Positions 50,260 to 60,207 of a stretch of 64,000 nt of DNA are shown one piece after another. Every line of letters begins with the position of its first letter. Positions within the stretch are counted from its first letter, which is position 1. This stretch comes from Clostridium sp. 'deep sea' (GTDB taxonomy: Bacteria > Bacillota > UBA994 > PWPR01): assembly GCF_014931565.1 (NCBI RefSeq), contig NZ_CP063353.1:620001-684000 (forward strand), read 5' to 3'. The notes below the pieces were generated by a model. The model worked only from the letters and a program-made list of their open reading frames with translations. It did not search any database and was not told where the DNA came from. The position numbers and the translations under genes are program-made.

Positions 50260-51933
50260 TTAATTGTTTAATAGTTTAAACGCATGTTCTCTTGTTACTT
50301 TATCTGTTTCATCTGATCCTAACATTCTCATAATCTCAATTACCCTAGCTTTATCTTCTATTTTTTCAATTTTAGTTATAGTTCTGTTATTTTTTATGTT
50401 TTTTTCAATTTTAAAATGATGATTACCTTTAGCCGCAATTACCGGTAAATGTGTAACACATAAAACTTGTAAATTATTTGCTAAGTCATAAAGTTTATCT
50501 GCAACAGCCTTTGCCACTTGTCCTCCAATACCTACATCGATTTCATCAAAAATAATAGCTGAAACATCGTTTTCATTTGTTATAAGAGCCTTTATTACCA
50601 ACATTAAACGTGACAGCTCACCACCAGATATAACCTCACTCAATTCATTTAAAGGCTCTCCTTTATTAGCAGAAAATAAAAGTTTTACCTGATCACTACC
50701 TTCTTTTGTTATAAGGTTATCATTATAGTTAACTTGGCAGGCTATTTTTGCATATTGCATACCTAAATCGCTTATATCTTTTTGTATTTTTTTGCAAAAG
50801 TCATTTGCCACACGTGTTCTAACATTAGATAACTTTTTTGCTAACACAAAATAGTCTGTTTTCAATTTATGTATATTTTTTATTATTATATTTCGTTCTT
50901 CTGTACTGTTTTCTAACTTATAAATTTTGTCATCAACTTTAGTTGCATACTCTAATATTTTGTTTATACTATCGCCATATTTTCTTTTAAGATTATTTAT
51001 ATCATTTAAGCGCTCTTCAATAAAATCTAGTCGTTGTGGGTTAAAATCTAGTTGATTAAGGTAGGAACTTATTTCTCCACTTAGCTCTTGGGTATTGTAA
51101 TAGATTGAACTTATCATTTCATATATATTTTTTATAGAGTCATCAATACTTGAAAACTGGGCTAATTTTGAGGCACAATTTCCTATATTATCTATCAATG
51201 ATATCTGAGAACTGTCATTAAAAAAAACACTCTCTACTTCACCTAAAACACTGTTTATTTTTTCTACACTTCTTAGTAAGGTGCTTTCTCTCTCCAAGTC
51301 GATATCTTCATTTATCTCTAAATTAGCATTCTCTATTTCTTCATATTGATATCTAAGGATATCTAACTCTCGTGCAACAATTGTATCATCTGCTCCAAAC
51401 TCTTGTAATTTATTGTTCTCAACAGCTATTTTTTGTAGTATTTTACTTATATCATTTTTTATTTTAGAGATCTTATCGAAACCCCAAGTGTCTATTAATA
51501 AACGCTGATACTGTTCCTGTAATAGCTTAGTGTGTTCATGTTGGCCATAAATATTAATTAAGTAATTTCCTATTTGCTTTAACATGTTTAAAGTAACAGG
51601 TATACCATTTATTAAGTTTTTATTTCTACCATTTCGAGATATCTCTCTATCTACTATTAAAATATTATCTTCATAATCTATACCAAATAACTCAAGCTTT
51701 TCTTCTAAAGCTTTAATGTTTTCAATTTTAAAAGTGGCTGTAATTTTGCACTTATTAGCCCCTGATCTTATAAAAGTAACTGAACTTCTGCCACCAAGCG
51801 CTAAGCCGACGGCATCAATCAATATTGATTTACCAGCACCAGTTTCTCCGGTTAAAATATTTAAGTTATTAAAAAAGTCGATATTTGCATTCTCTACAAG
51901 GGCGAAATTTTTTAAACTTAAACCAATTAACAT
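50260..51933 (-). CDS. recN: DNA repair protein RecN
   Basis: RecN is an SMC-like ATPase active in double-strand break repair. The 557-residue protein has Walker A GETGAGKS at 29-36, two long coiled coils in the middle, the signature VISGGELSRLMLVIKAL and Walker B AIIFDEIDVGIGG, and ends with a hinge-like D-loop VLCVTHLPVIAA. Its stop is 266 nt upstream of spoIVB, and its start lies directly after nadK. Confidence 0.97.
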   Translation of the reverse strand: MLIGLSLKNFALVENANIDFFNNLNILTGETGAGKSILIDAVGLALGGRSSVTFIRSGANKCKITATFKIENIKALEEKLELFGIDYEDNILIVDREISRNGRNKNLINGIPVTLNMLKQIGNYLINIYGQHEHTKLLQEQYQRLLIDTWGFDKISKIKNDISKILQKIAVENNKLQEFGADDTIVARELDILRYQYEEIENANLEINEDIDLERESTLLRSVEKINSVLGEVESVFFNDSSQISLIDNIGNCASKLAQFSSIDDSIKNIYEMISSIYYNTQELSGEISSYLNQLDFNPQRLDFIEERLNDINNLKRKYGDSINKILEYATKVDDKIYKLENSTEERNIIIKNIHKLKTDYFVLAKKLSNVRTRVANDFCKKIQKDISDLGMQYAKIACQVNYNDNLITKEGSDQVKLLFSANKGEPLNELSEVISGGELSRLMLVIKALITNENDVSAIIFDEIDVGIGGQVAKAVADKLYDLANNLQVLCVTHLPVIAAKGNHHFKIEKNIKNNRTITKIEKIEDKARVIEIMRMLGSDETDKVTREHAFKLLNN

Positions 51934-52755
51934 TTAGTATCCTCCTTGAGCCTCTGTTCTTCTTAATTTTTTTCTCATAACGTTATAAAAATTTAAAGGT
52001 TTTATTCTTACTAAATTTACATAAGTGGGCGACTTTTTTATTATTACTATATCATTTTGTTTAATATTAAAATTTTCCTGACCATCAACTGTTAAATATA
52101 TTAATTCATCTCCGTGGGTAATTATTTGCAACTCAGACTCTGGCGGTATAACTAATGGTCTTGCATAAAGTGCATGAGCTGCAATGGGGGTAATTAACAT
52201 TAACTCCATATTGGGATTTACTAAAGGGCCACCTGCCGATAACGAATAGGCAGTAGATCCGGTTGGTGTAGCTACAATTAGTCCATCTGCTGGATATGTA
52301 TCTACCCATGCACCATCTACTTGTACCTCTATTCTACTCATGCGAGATAATATTCCTTTAGCTACCACAGCCTCGTTTAAAACATGCGAGTCAAATACTG
52401 TTTCATTGTTTCTTATTACTTCTATGTTTAAAGTCATACGTTTATCTATCTGATATTGGTTTTTTATAATAAGTTTTAAAGACCGCCATAAGTCTTTTGC
52501 TTCAACCTCACTCATAAAACCCAATCTACCAAAGTTTACCCCTAATATGGGAATATCACTAAATTGTTTTTTACGAGCAAAATGTAATAGTGTTCCATCT
52601 CCTCCTAACACTATAGCTAAATCTATATTGTGGTAGTTGTTATTAGGATTAATATAGGAATTTATATTATGTTTTTCGAGCCACATTGATATTTGTTTAG
52701 CAACATTCAGGATATTTTGCTTCTTATTGTTGGGTAATATAGCAATATTTTTCAT
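51934..52755 (-). CDS. nadK: NAD kinase
   Basis: Makes NADP from NAD and ATP or polyphosphate. The 273-residue protein has the LGGDGTLLHFARK motif, NFGRLGFMSEVE, and GLIVATPTGSTAYSLSAGGPLV, all diagnostic. It is flanked by recN and a membrane protein, overlapping the latter's stop by one base. In many Firmicutes the order is tlyA-nadK-argR-recN; only argR is missing here. Confidence 0.96.
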   Translation of the reverse strand: MKNIAILPNNKKQNILNVAKQISMWLEKHNINSYINPNNNYHNIDLAIVLGGDGTLLHFARKKQFSDIPILGVNFGRLGFMSEVEAKDLWRSLKLIIKNQYQIDKRMTLNIEVIRNNETVFDSHVLNEAVVAKGILSRMSRIEVQVDGAWVDTYPADGLIVATPTGSTAYSLSAGGPLVNPNMELMLITPIAAHALYARPLVIPPESELQIITHGDELIYLTVDGQENFNIKQNDIVIIKKSPTYVNLVRIKPLNFYNVMRKKLRRTEAQGGY

Positions 52756-53309
52756 TATAATACTCCACTCTTTTTTAAAATAATGACAAACATAACTACT
52801 ATCATAATAGTCATAAAGAACAATAAAAGATACAAGTATTTAAGTTTTGTAGCTCTTTTAAAAGTATAAACTTGATACTTATCCTTGTCTTTATCAAATA
52901 ACACAACACCATCTACATCCATACTACTTTGTATCTCTAAAATAGGGGTTCTTATATCTGGTGAATTATATCTCTTACCTTCCATATTTGCTGTTTTAAT
53001 TTTTAATAGATATTTCTTATGGTCTTTTTTTAGTAACGCAATATTTCTACCTGAAATAATATGCGCCTCTTTATCGTCAACCCAAAAGTTTAAATGTAAT
53101 TCATCTATGTTGTTTATAAACGTAAAATCGTGTTCCTCAAGATACCTAATTATTCTTGAGTTCTTAGTTTTCTTTTTACTTTCACTATCAATTACTATAT
53201 TATTATTTTTGTTATAGAGTAGCTTATATAAAATGACCACAATTATGATAGTAATAATTAAAGCCATTATTGCTAAATCTTGCACAGTTAATAACATTTT
53301 ATCACTCAC
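52755..53309 (-). CDS. Uncharacterised two-helix membrane protein between tlyA and nadK
   Basis: A 184-residue protein with one membrane helix near the N-terminus (about 12-30) and one near the C-terminus (about 157-178), placing the middle section in the cytoplasm. That part has the pattern ISGRNIALLKKDHKKYLLKI, then YNSPDIRTPILEIQ and VDGVVLFDKDKD. The shape loosely recalls a PD-(D/E)xK nuclease core but lacks a clear catalytic aspartate, so I make no functional claim. It lies in the tlyA-nadK segment, with a one-base overlap into nadK. Confidence 0.7.
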   Translation of the reverse strand: MSDKMLLTVQDLAIMALIITIIIVVILYKLLYNKNNNIVIDSESKKKTKNSRIIRYLEEHDFTFINNIDELHLNFWVDDKEAHIISGRNIALLKKDHKKYLLKIKTANMEGKRYNSPDIRTPILEIQSSMDVDGVVLFDKDKDKYQVYTFKRATKLKYLYLLLFFMTIMIVVMFVIILKKSGVL

Positions 53310-53417
53310 TTTATTGCTGTTTTAGCAGCTTAATTACTAGAGTTTTTTTACCTAAATACTTATTTTATTTGCTGACAAAAATCTCTTTTTATACCTTTAT
53401 AACTAAATAGTGTTCTA

Positions 53418-54203
53418 TTATTTATGCAGTTTATGTGCGCAGCTTACTATTTCTTTTACATCAATACTGTTAAAACATTCTTCTTTATTATAAATAAAAT
53501 GCGCTAAAAACTCTATATTTCCAGACTGACCTTTATTTGGTGATGAGGTTAGGTTTATTAGCTTAAAACCTAAAAATCCAGCCTCATTAATTACATTTTG
53601 AAGTATTCTAATATGCTCTTTGGCATGTTTTATCACACCTTTATTTGCCCTTCGTTTACCTGCTTCAAATTGGGGCTTTATTAGGGCAATAAATGGACTA
53701 TTGCTAGCTAATAGCTTTGTTAAAATTTTAAAAACATGGACCAAAGATATAAACGATACATCTGCTATTGCTATATCTATTTTCTCAAACATATCTCTAG
53801 TGAGATCTTTAAGGTTAATACCCTCATAGTTAATAATATTAACATTATTGCATAAACTTTTGTGTAGTTGATCATGCCCTACATCTACGGCATAAACTTT
53901 TTTTGCTCCATGTTTTAAAGCACAGTCTGTAAAGCCACCTGTAGATGCTCCTATATCTAGCACTTCTTTATTCGTGAAATCTAGTTTAAACTCCTTTATA
54001 GCATGCTCTAACTTTAAACCACCTTTGCTTACATAAATACAGGGGTTACTAATTACAATAACTTCATCACTAACACTAACTTTATGGCTGTTTTTTTTAA
54101 CCACAAAATCATTTACCTTTATGACCCCAGATTTTATATAGTACTGAGCCTTAGACCTACTTTCAGCAAGCCCTTTAGCTACTAAATAGTTATCTAATCG
54201 CAT
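53418..54203 (-). CDS. tlyA: TlyA-family rRNA methyltransferase / hemolysin
   Basis: TlyA methylates ribose in 16S and 23S rRNA in some bacteria. The 261-residue protein has an N-terminal S4 domain (RLDNYLVAKGLAESRSKAQYY) followed by the FtsJ-like methyltransferase domain with the SAM motif VLDIGASTGGFTDCALKHGA, AIADVSFISL and a late PQFEAGKRRANKGVI. It follows dxs directly, 0 nt apart, as in most Firmicutes. Confidence 0.93.
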   Translation of the reverse strand: MRLDNYLVAKGLAESRSKAQYYIKSGVIKVNDFVVKKNSHKVSVSDEVIVISNPCIYVSKGGLKLEHAIKEFKLDFTNKEVLDIGASTGGFTDCALKHGAKKVYAVDVGHDQLHKSLCNNVNIINYEGINLKDLTRDMFEKIDIAIADVSFISLVHVFKILTKLLASNSPFIALIKPQFEAGKRRANKGVIKHAKEHIRILQNVINEAGFLGFKLINLTSSPNKGQSGNIEFLAHFIYNKEECFNSIDVKEIVSCAHKLHK

Positions 54204-56078
54204 TTAATCACCAATTTTTAATTCCTTTATAATTGTGTTACACACAGACTCTTTATCTAATCCCAGCTCTTTTTTTAATAGTGTTACGTTACCATGAGAA
54301 ATAAATCTGTTAGGAATACCCAATGCCACATAATTAATGTTTATGTTGTTTTGTGTTAACAGTAAAGCAATTGTTTCTGCCATACCTCCGTTAAGAACAT
54401 TATCCTCCAGTGAAACTAAGAGTTTGTTATTATTACAAAGCTTTATTAAGAGTTGTTCGTCAAATGGCTTAATAAATCTACTATTAATCACCGTTGCACT
54501 TATACCCTTTTCTTTTAAACATGTAACACACTCAAAAGCAGTTGCAACCATATTACCTACGGCCCAAATTACAACATCTTCACCCTCACAAATTATTTCT
54601 GCTTTACCTAGCTGAAGTAGCTGTGAGTCTTTAGGCTTATTATACAGCTCACTATCTCCTCTTGGGTATCTAATTGCAACAGGACTCTGTTGATTAACTG
54701 CAAACTCTAACATTTCATCCAACTCTATACCATTACTTGCTGCCATTACAGTTAAACTTGGTACTGTTTTTAAGAAAGATAAATCAAAAGCACCGTGGTG
54801 TGTTGCTCCATCGGCTCCTACTAAACCTGCTCTATCTAAAGCAAATACTACTGGTAATTTTTGCAATGCAACATCATGTATTATTTGATCATACGCTCTT
54901 TGCATAAAGGTTGAATATATGGCTACAATTGGTCTTAGCCCAGCTGCGGCCATGCCCGCAGCTAGCGTAACAGCATGTTGTTCTGCAATAGCAACGTCAA
55001 AAAATCTTTTTGGATACTGTTTAGCAAACTTATCAAGTCCTACTCCCGAACTCATTGCAGCTGTGATGGCTGTAATTTTATTATTATTTTTAGCTAGCCT
55101 AACAATACTATCACCAAAGGCTTTACTAAACGTTTTTTTCTTTTTTAATTTGAGTGGCTGACCTGTTTCTATATTAAAAGGAGATACCCCATGATATTTA
55201 TCAGGGTACTGCATTGCAGGGGCATAACCATTACCTTTTTTAGTAACGCAATGTACTATTACTGGAACCTCTGAGCTAGCAGCCTGATCAAGGGCTATTT
55301 TCATTTCCTCAATATTATGTCCATCTATTGGACCTATATAGGTTAAGCCTAATTCTTCAAAAATAACGCCATTTAACATAAAATATTTTAAGCTATTTTT
55401 TACTCTTTCAATAGTATTAGAAACGCCTTTACCCACTAAAGGTATTTTCTGTAAAAACGATTCAGTATTTCTTTTTAGTTTTTCGTATTTAGGATGAGTT
55501 CTTAAGCCATTTAAATAACGAGGTATAGCCCCTGTATTAGGAGATATAGACATTTGATTATCATTAATAATAATAATAACTTTTTTTTGTAAGTGGCCTA
55601 TATTATTAAGAGCCTCCCAGGCCATGCCTCCAGTTAGTGAACCATCACCAATAACAGCAACTATATGTTCATCTCTGTTATTAAGATCTCTCTCTATAGC
55701 AAATCCTAAAGCAGCAGATAAAGATGTAGTGCTATGTCCTGCCCCAAAAATATCGTGTTTATTTTCAGTTATTACAGGATAACCGCTTAATCCCTGATAT
55801 GTTCTAATGGTAGAAAACTGTTGCTGTCTACCTGTTAATAGTTTGTGAGCGTAAGCCTGATGGCCTACATCCCATATTATTTTGTCTGTAGGACTATTAA
55901 ACACACTGTGTAATGCTAAAGTAAGCTCAACTACACCAAAATTAGAGGCTAAATGTCCACCATTAACAGCTACAGTTTCAATAATTATTTTTCTGATATC
56001 TTCGGCTACAAAGTAAAGCTCTTTAGTAGTATATTTTTTTAAGTCTTGGGGTTCTTTTATAGAAGATAATAATGACAT
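54204..56078 (-). CDS. dxs: 1-deoxy-D-xylulose-5-phosphate synthase
   Basis: First committed enzyme of the MEP isoprenoid pathway, condensing pyruvate with glyceraldehyde-3-phosphate using thiamine diphosphate. The ATG at 56078 begins MSLLSSIKEPQDLKKYTTKEL and gives 624 residues; the GTG at 56087 is too near the ribosome-binding site. GHQAYAHKLLTGR, the TPP motif GDGSLTGGMAWEALNN, DRAGLVGADGATHHGAFD and RYPRGDSELYNKP are all diagnostic. It feeds IspH (17064-19205) and IspA, the next gene upstream. Confidence 0.97.
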   Translation of the reverse strand: MSLLSSIKEPQDLKKYTTKELYFVAEDIRKIIIETVAVNGGHLASNFGVVELTLALHSVFNSPTDKIIWDVGHQAYAHKLLTGRQQQFSTIRTYQGLSGYPVITENKHDIFGAGHSTTSLSAALGFAIERDLNNRDEHIVAVIGDGSLTGGMAWEALNNIGHLQKKVIIIINDNQMSISPNTGAIPRYLNGLRTHPKYEKLKRNTESFLQKIPLVGKGVSNTIERVKNSLKYFMLNGVIFEELGLTYIGPIDGHNIEEMKIALDQAASSEVPVIVHCVTKKGNGYAPAMQYPDKYHGVSPFNIETGQPLKLKKKKTFSKAFGDSIVRLAKNNNKITAITAAMSSGVGLDKFAKQYPKRFFDVAIAEQHAVTLAAGMAAAGLRPIVAIYSTFMQRAYDQIIHDVALQKLPVVFALDRAGLVGADGATHHGAFDLSFLKTVPSLTVMAASNGIELDEMLEFAVNQQSPVAIRYPRGDSELYNKPKDSQLLQLGKAEIICEGEDVVIWAVGNMVATAFECVTCLKEKGISATVINSRFIKPFDEQLLIKLCNNNKLLVSLEDNVLNGGMAETIALLLTQNNININYVALGIPNRFISHGNVTLLKKELGLDKESVCNTIIKELKIGD

Positions 56079-56091
56079 AAATCTCACTCTC

Positions 56092-56988
56092 TCAATACTG
56101 TCTATTTACAATAAAACTAAATAGGTTATTAATTGTTTCTGCTTTTGCTCCTAAAAAGCTGATTAGCTGCAAAGCTTCCTTTAATAACTCTTGGTACTTA
56201 CTTATAGCATTTTCCATGCCAAATATTGATACATAGGTTAGTTTACCTAATTCTTTATCTCTACCTATGGTTTTACCAAGAGTTTGTTGATCTCCAACTA
56301 CGTCTAGTACATCATCTTTAATTTGAAATGCTAATCCTACATTTTCAGCAGCTTTGCTTACTTTTATCAACTCTTGTTCACTTGCATCAGCCAAAATTGC
56401 TCCCATTCTAATAGCTGCTTTAATTAAGGAACCAGTTTTATATTTATGAATATACTTTAAGTTCTCTTCATTATGTTCTATTAAACCTTTTTCAGCCATT
56501 ATATCGTAAACCTGACCACCAGTAATTCCATAAGTTGAAGCCCCAGTTGATAACTCTTGTATTAATTTCACAATTTTATCGCTATGTGTATATTTACTTT
56601 GTTCAGTAGAAATAAGGTAAAAGCTATGTGCTAACAAGGCATCGCCAGCCAATAAAGCCATGGCATTACCAAATTTTTTATGACAGGTAGGAATACCTCT
56701 CCTAAAATCATCATTATCTAAAGTTGGCAAGTCATCATGTATAAGTGAAAAACAATGAACTAACTCTAATGATAAAGCTGCAGGATAAACATTTTTAGTT
56801 CCTGCAAATGCTTTATAGGTCTCTAACATTAAGATAGGTCTAATTCGTTTACCATTACTTAATACACTATACCTCATTGCCTCATGCAATTTACTTGGTT
56901 TCTCGTTAAGATTTGGTAAGTATCTGTTTAGTTCAATATCTATTAACTCTTTGTTAGTTTTTAAATATTGCTTAAGATTAAAGCTCAT
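56092..56988 (-). CDS. ispA: Polyprenyl synthetase (farnesyl diphosphate synthase)
   Basis: Condenses IPP with allylic diphosphates to farnesyl (or geranylgeranyl) diphosphate. The 298-residue protein has the first aspartate-rich motif IHDDLPTLDNDD, the second FQIKDDVLDVVGD, GNAMALLAGDALL and a KTG-type loop YKTGSLIKAA. Its stop overlaps nothing; the start overlaps the xseB stop by one base. Confidence 0.94.
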   Translation of the reverse strand: MSFNLKQYLKTNKELIDIELNRYLPNLNEKPSKLHEAMRYSVLSNGKRIRPILMLETYKAFAGTKNVYPAALSLELVHCFSLIHDDLPTLDNDDFRRGIPTCHKKFGNAMALLAGDALLAHSFYLISTEQSKYTHSDKIVKLIQELSTGASTYGITGGQVYDIMAEKGLIEHNEENLKYIHKYKTGSLIKAAIRMGAILADASEQELIKVSKAAENVGLAFQIKDDVLDVVGDQQTLGKTIGRDKELGKLTYVSIFGMENAISKYQELLKEALQLISFLGAKAETINNLFSFIVNRQY

Positions 56989-57212
56989 TATTTAAATTCC
57001 TCAAAAACTATTGCGTTTTCTTTCTTTTTAATTATTTGTACTTTTTCTTCAGCTTTATCTAGTTCTTTTTGGCAGAAATTAACAAGCTCTACTCCTTCAT
57101 TAAATTTCTCCATGAGTATTGGTAAAGTTAGCTCTTCATTTTCTAATAATTTTACTATTTCTTCTACTTTACTCATTGCATTTTCTAAAGTTAGGTTATC
57201 TGTTTTGCTCAT
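56988..57212 (-). CDS. xseB: Exodeoxyribonuclease VII small subunit
   Basis: A 74-residue helical protein, partner of XseA in the single-strand-specific nuclease. The family core LENAMSKVEEIVKLLENEELTLPILMEKFNEG (in blocks) is intact, followed by CQKELDKAEEKVQII. Its ATG overlaps the 3' end of xseA by 17 nt. Confidence 0.95.
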   Translation of the reverse strand: MSKTDNLTLENAMSKVEEIVKLLENEELTLPILMEKFNEGVELVNFCQKELDKAEEKVQIIKKKENAIVFEEFK

Positions 57213-58425
57213 TTTTATTAACCTCTTTATCTAAAACTTGGGCTTTTATACTGCCGTCATTAAATACTACCTTTATATTTTCATCTTGTTTAACATCTGC
57301 AACTGATTTTATTACTTCACCTTTTATATTATAAACCAGTGTATATCCTTTTGCTAATTTTAATTGAGGTTTAAGCTCATATAGGCGTTTTTTTAAATAC
57401 TCAAGTTTAGTTACTTTTTGATTATATTTAAGTGCAAACTGTAGCTGCAAATTCTTATATAAAAACTTAATTTTTTCTTTCTTTTGAGTAATTTTATTAG
57501 TTGGTTGAGCCAATAATAATTTTTTAGATATTAAGCTTAAATTACTACGTTTTTTATTTAAACTATGCATATAACTATTTACAAGTTTATCTAACAAATA
57601 GTCACAATCTCTTTGTAACTCAAAAATATCTGGAACTACTAATTCTCCAGCGGCTGTTGGGGTAGCTGCTGTTTTATCAGCGGCTAGGTCTGCAAGTGTT
57701 GTATCAATTTCGTGCCCAACGGCCGAAACTACTGGTATTGCAGATTCTCTTATTGCCTTAATGACACACTCTTCGTTAAAAGACCAAAGCTCCTCTGTTG
57801 CTCCACCGCCTCTGCCAACTATAATAGTATCTATATCAGTAACTTCATTTAGTAGTTTAATTGCTTTTACAATTTCAGCTGCAGAGTCCATACCCTGGAC
57901 TTTAGCAGGTGCTAAAATTATTTGTACTGGTGGATATTTATTCTTTATAGTTCTAATTATATCGTGAACTGCTGCCCCTGTAGCAGAAGTTACAACGCCA
58001 ATCTTTTTAGGTATTTTAACGATATTTCTTTTAAATTCTTTATTAAAGTAACCTAGTGTTTCAAGTTTTTCCTTAAGTTCTAAGAACCTAAAATGCAAAT
58101 CACCTACCCCCATAGGATGTAAGCTATCTACATAAATTTGATACTCTCCACTTTTTGGATATACAGAAAGCCGACCTTGAACCAGTACTTGCATACCGTC
58201 TTTAGGTCGGAAAGTTAACATTCTGCTTTGTCTATTAAACATTACACACTTTACTCTGTCGCTGTTATCCTTTAAAGAAAAGTAAAGATGTCCTGATGTA
58301 TGTCTTTTAAAATTTACTATCTCACCAGAAATCAACATAAAGTTGAATATGTTTTGTTCTTCTATAAATTGCTTTAATAACTTATTTACTTCGGTTACTG
58401 TGTATACTCTATTACGCCTTTGCAT
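57196..58425 (-). CDS. xseA: Exodeoxyribonuclease VII large subunit
   Basis: The catalytic subunit of ExoVII. The 409-residue protein has an OB-fold DNA-binding domain first (ISGEIVNFKRHTSGHLYFSLKD), then the catalytic core with VTSATGAAVHDIIRTI, GRGGGATEELWSFNEE and AVGHEIDTTLADLAAD, and a C-terminal helical region ending in KLAKGYTLVYN. Its start overlaps the folD stop by 14 nt. Confidence 0.96.
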   Translation of the reverse strand: MQRRNRVYTVTEVNKLLKQFIEEQNIFNFMLISGEIVNFKRHTSGHLYFSLKDNSDRVKCVMFNRQSRMLTFRPKDGMQVLVQGRLSVYPKSGEYQIYVDSLHPMGVGDLHFRFLELKEKLETLGYFNKEFKRNIVKIPKKIGVVTSATGAAVHDIIRTIKNKYPPVQIILAPAKVQGMDSAAEIVKAIKLLNEVTDIDTIIVGRGGGATEELWSFNEECVIKAIRESAIPVVSAVGHEIDTTLADLAADKTAATPTAAGELVVPDIFELQRDCDYLLDKLVNSYMHSLNKKRSNLSLISKKLLLAQPTNKITQKKEKIKFLYKNLQLQFALKYNQKVTKLEYLKKRLYELKPQLKLAKGYTLVYNIKGEVIKSVADVKQDENIKVVFNDGSIKAQVLDKEVNKNEQNR

Positions 58426-59263
58426 GATTAATAGCTGACTTAATAGTGTTTTTCATTAACATAATGATTGTCATAGGACCAACACCACCAGGAACTGGAG
58501 TAATAGCTGAAGCCTTTTTAGAAACCGCTTCAAAATCTACGTCACCAACTAATCTTCCATCATCAAGTCTATTAATGCCTACATCAATAACAGCTACGCC
58601 GTCTTTTACCATATCAGCTGTAATTAAATTTGGTTTACCTACAGCCACTACTAAAATATCAGCTTGTTTTGTATGAAAAGCTAAGTCTTTTGTTTTAATA
58701 TGACATACAGTAGCAGTAGCCTCTCTGTTTAGTAACATGGTTGCCATAGGTTTTCCAACTATGTTACTAGCTCCTACAATGACTGCATCTTTACCAGCTA
58801 TCTCAATATTTGATCTGTCAAGTAACTCTATTACTCCGTGTGGAGTACAAGACCAATAACTATCTTCGTTTAAAAACATTTTTCCGATATTTATAGGGTG
58901 AAATCCATCTACATCTTTTTTATAGTCTATGGCATTAATCACTGCTTCACTATCGATGTGTGCAGGTAAGGGCAATTGAACTAAGATACCATGAATAGAA
59001 TCATCATTATTTAGTTCATAAATAGTTTTTAAAAGCTCTTCTTGAGTAATATCAGTATCATACTTAACTTTTTTAGAGTAAATACCTATTCTCTTACAGG
59101 CTCTCTCTTTTGATCTTACATAGGTTTTAGAGGCTGGATCCTCACCTACTAAAACAACAGCTAAGCCTGGCATTATACCTTGTTCTTTTAGTTCTACAAC
59201 CTGCTGTTTTAACTCATTCTCTATGGTTTTTGCTATACCTTTTCCATCAATTAATGTAGCCAT
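58412..59263 (-). CDS. folD: Bifunctional methylene-THF dehydrogenase/cyclohydrolase
   Basis: FolD interconverts methylene-, methenyl- and formyl-tetrahydrofolate. The 283-residue protein has ASKTYVRSKERACKRIGI with the catalytic lysine-bearing segment, GILVQLPLP, the NADP-binding IVGASNIVGKPMA and late ITPVPGGVGPMT. The GASNIVG version (rather than GRSNIVG) matches E. coli FolD. It is tightly linked to xseA and to the TsaD paralogue. Confidence 0.96.
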   Translation of the reverse strand: MATLIDGKGIAKTIENELKQQVVELKEQGIMPGLAVVLVGEDPASKTYVRSKERACKRIGIYSKKVKYDTDITQEELLKTIYELNNDDSIHGILVQLPLPAHIDSEAVINAIDYKKDVDGFHPINIGKMFLNEDSYWSCTPHGVIELLDRSNIEIAGKDAVIVGASNIVGKPMATMLLNREATATVCHIKTKDLAFHTKQADILVVAVGKPNLITADMVKDGVAVIDVGINRLDDGRLVGDVDFEAVSKKASAITPVPGGVGPMTIIMLMKNTIKSAINHAKA

Positions 59264-60207
59264 TATACTTCCTCCTGCTTTTCGTATTTTTTTAATGCTA
59301 AAAGTGCTGTTCCAACAGCATTATCACTACTATAACTAGTGTTACAAAAGCAAATATTATAGGGCATTCTTTTTACCAAATCATTTCTGATAAATGAATT
59401 AGCTGCAACCCCACCAACAATTAAAACTTTATTATACTTTGTTTTGCTATAAGCGTACCTTATAACTTTTTCTAGTGTCCGTGAAATAGACATAAATACC
59501 ATTTTACTTAAGCTTTCTTTACTTACCCCATTATCAAACAATCTCTTTGCAGCAGACTCTGGCCCCGAAAAGCTCATATTATACTTGTTTACATGAGATG
59601 GTAATCTTTCATCAAAGTTGCTACTTTGTTTTGACCATAAATCCATAGTTTTACCAGCCGGAAACTCTGCTCCTAACATTACACCTACTCTATCAACAAA
59701 TTGGCCAGCATGTAAATCAGTTGAACAGCCTAAATCTGTTATCTTCATGTTATTAACAGCTCCACTTACCTCTAATATATCACTAGTGCCACCAGAGATA
59801 TGAATTACTAATATTTTTGATTTATTATTTAAGCCTTTAGTAGACCATAACCCAGCTGCAATATGTCCCTCTTGATGTGAAAACTCATATAAAGGTATAT
59901 TGAGGCTTTTCGCCATTAGGTTAGCAACAGTTTGTCCTACTTTAAAAACTGGCATATAAGAGTTTAAATGTGGTTTAGGTTTTACAGAAACTGCAACTGC
60001 TTTTAAAGGATATGCACGATAATCATTGGCTAGTTCATTCAGGTTTTTAACATGCTGAAAAACAGCCTCAGATTGCCGTAATCCTCTTTTTCCTAACTTA
60101 ACATCTAAAACTTTTCTTAGGTCTAGTTTTACTTCATTATGATCATTACTTTGTACAATGGCTAATGATGTGGTGTAAGCACTTGTATCTATACCTAAAA
60201 ACATCAC
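59263..60207 (-). CDS. TsaD-like (M22 family) paralogue of unknown role
   Basis: A 314-residue protein of the ASKHA fold, opening LGIDTSAYTTSLAIV, with SHQEGHIAAG (a HxxxH metal site as in TsaD), VIHISGGTSDILEV and VLIVGGVAANSFIRNDL. It resembles the tRNA t6A enzyme TsaD but lies between folD and nusB and lacks the TsaB/TsaE/RimI neighbours; many clostridia carry such a paralogue beside their canonical tsaD. Function is unknown, and t6A synthesis by this protein would be inference. Its start overlaps the nusB stop by 4 nt (or one base if it begins at the ATG at 60204). Confidence 0.8.
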   Translation of the reverse strand: MMFLGIDTSAYTTSLAIVQSNDHNEVKLDLRKVLDVKLGKRGLRQSEAVFQHVKNLNELANDYRAYPLKAVAVSVKPKPHLNSYMPVFKVGQTVANLMAKSLNIPLYEFSHQEGHIAAGLWSTKGLNNKSKILVIHISGGTSDILEVSGAVNNMKITDLGCSTDLHAGQFVDRVGVMLGAEFPAGKTMDLWSKQSSNFDERLPSHVNKYNMSFSGPESAAKRLFDNGVSKESLSKMVFMSISRTLEKVIRYAYSKTKYNKVLIVGGVAANSFIRNDLVKRMPYNICFCNTSYSSDNAVGTALLALKKYEKQEEV

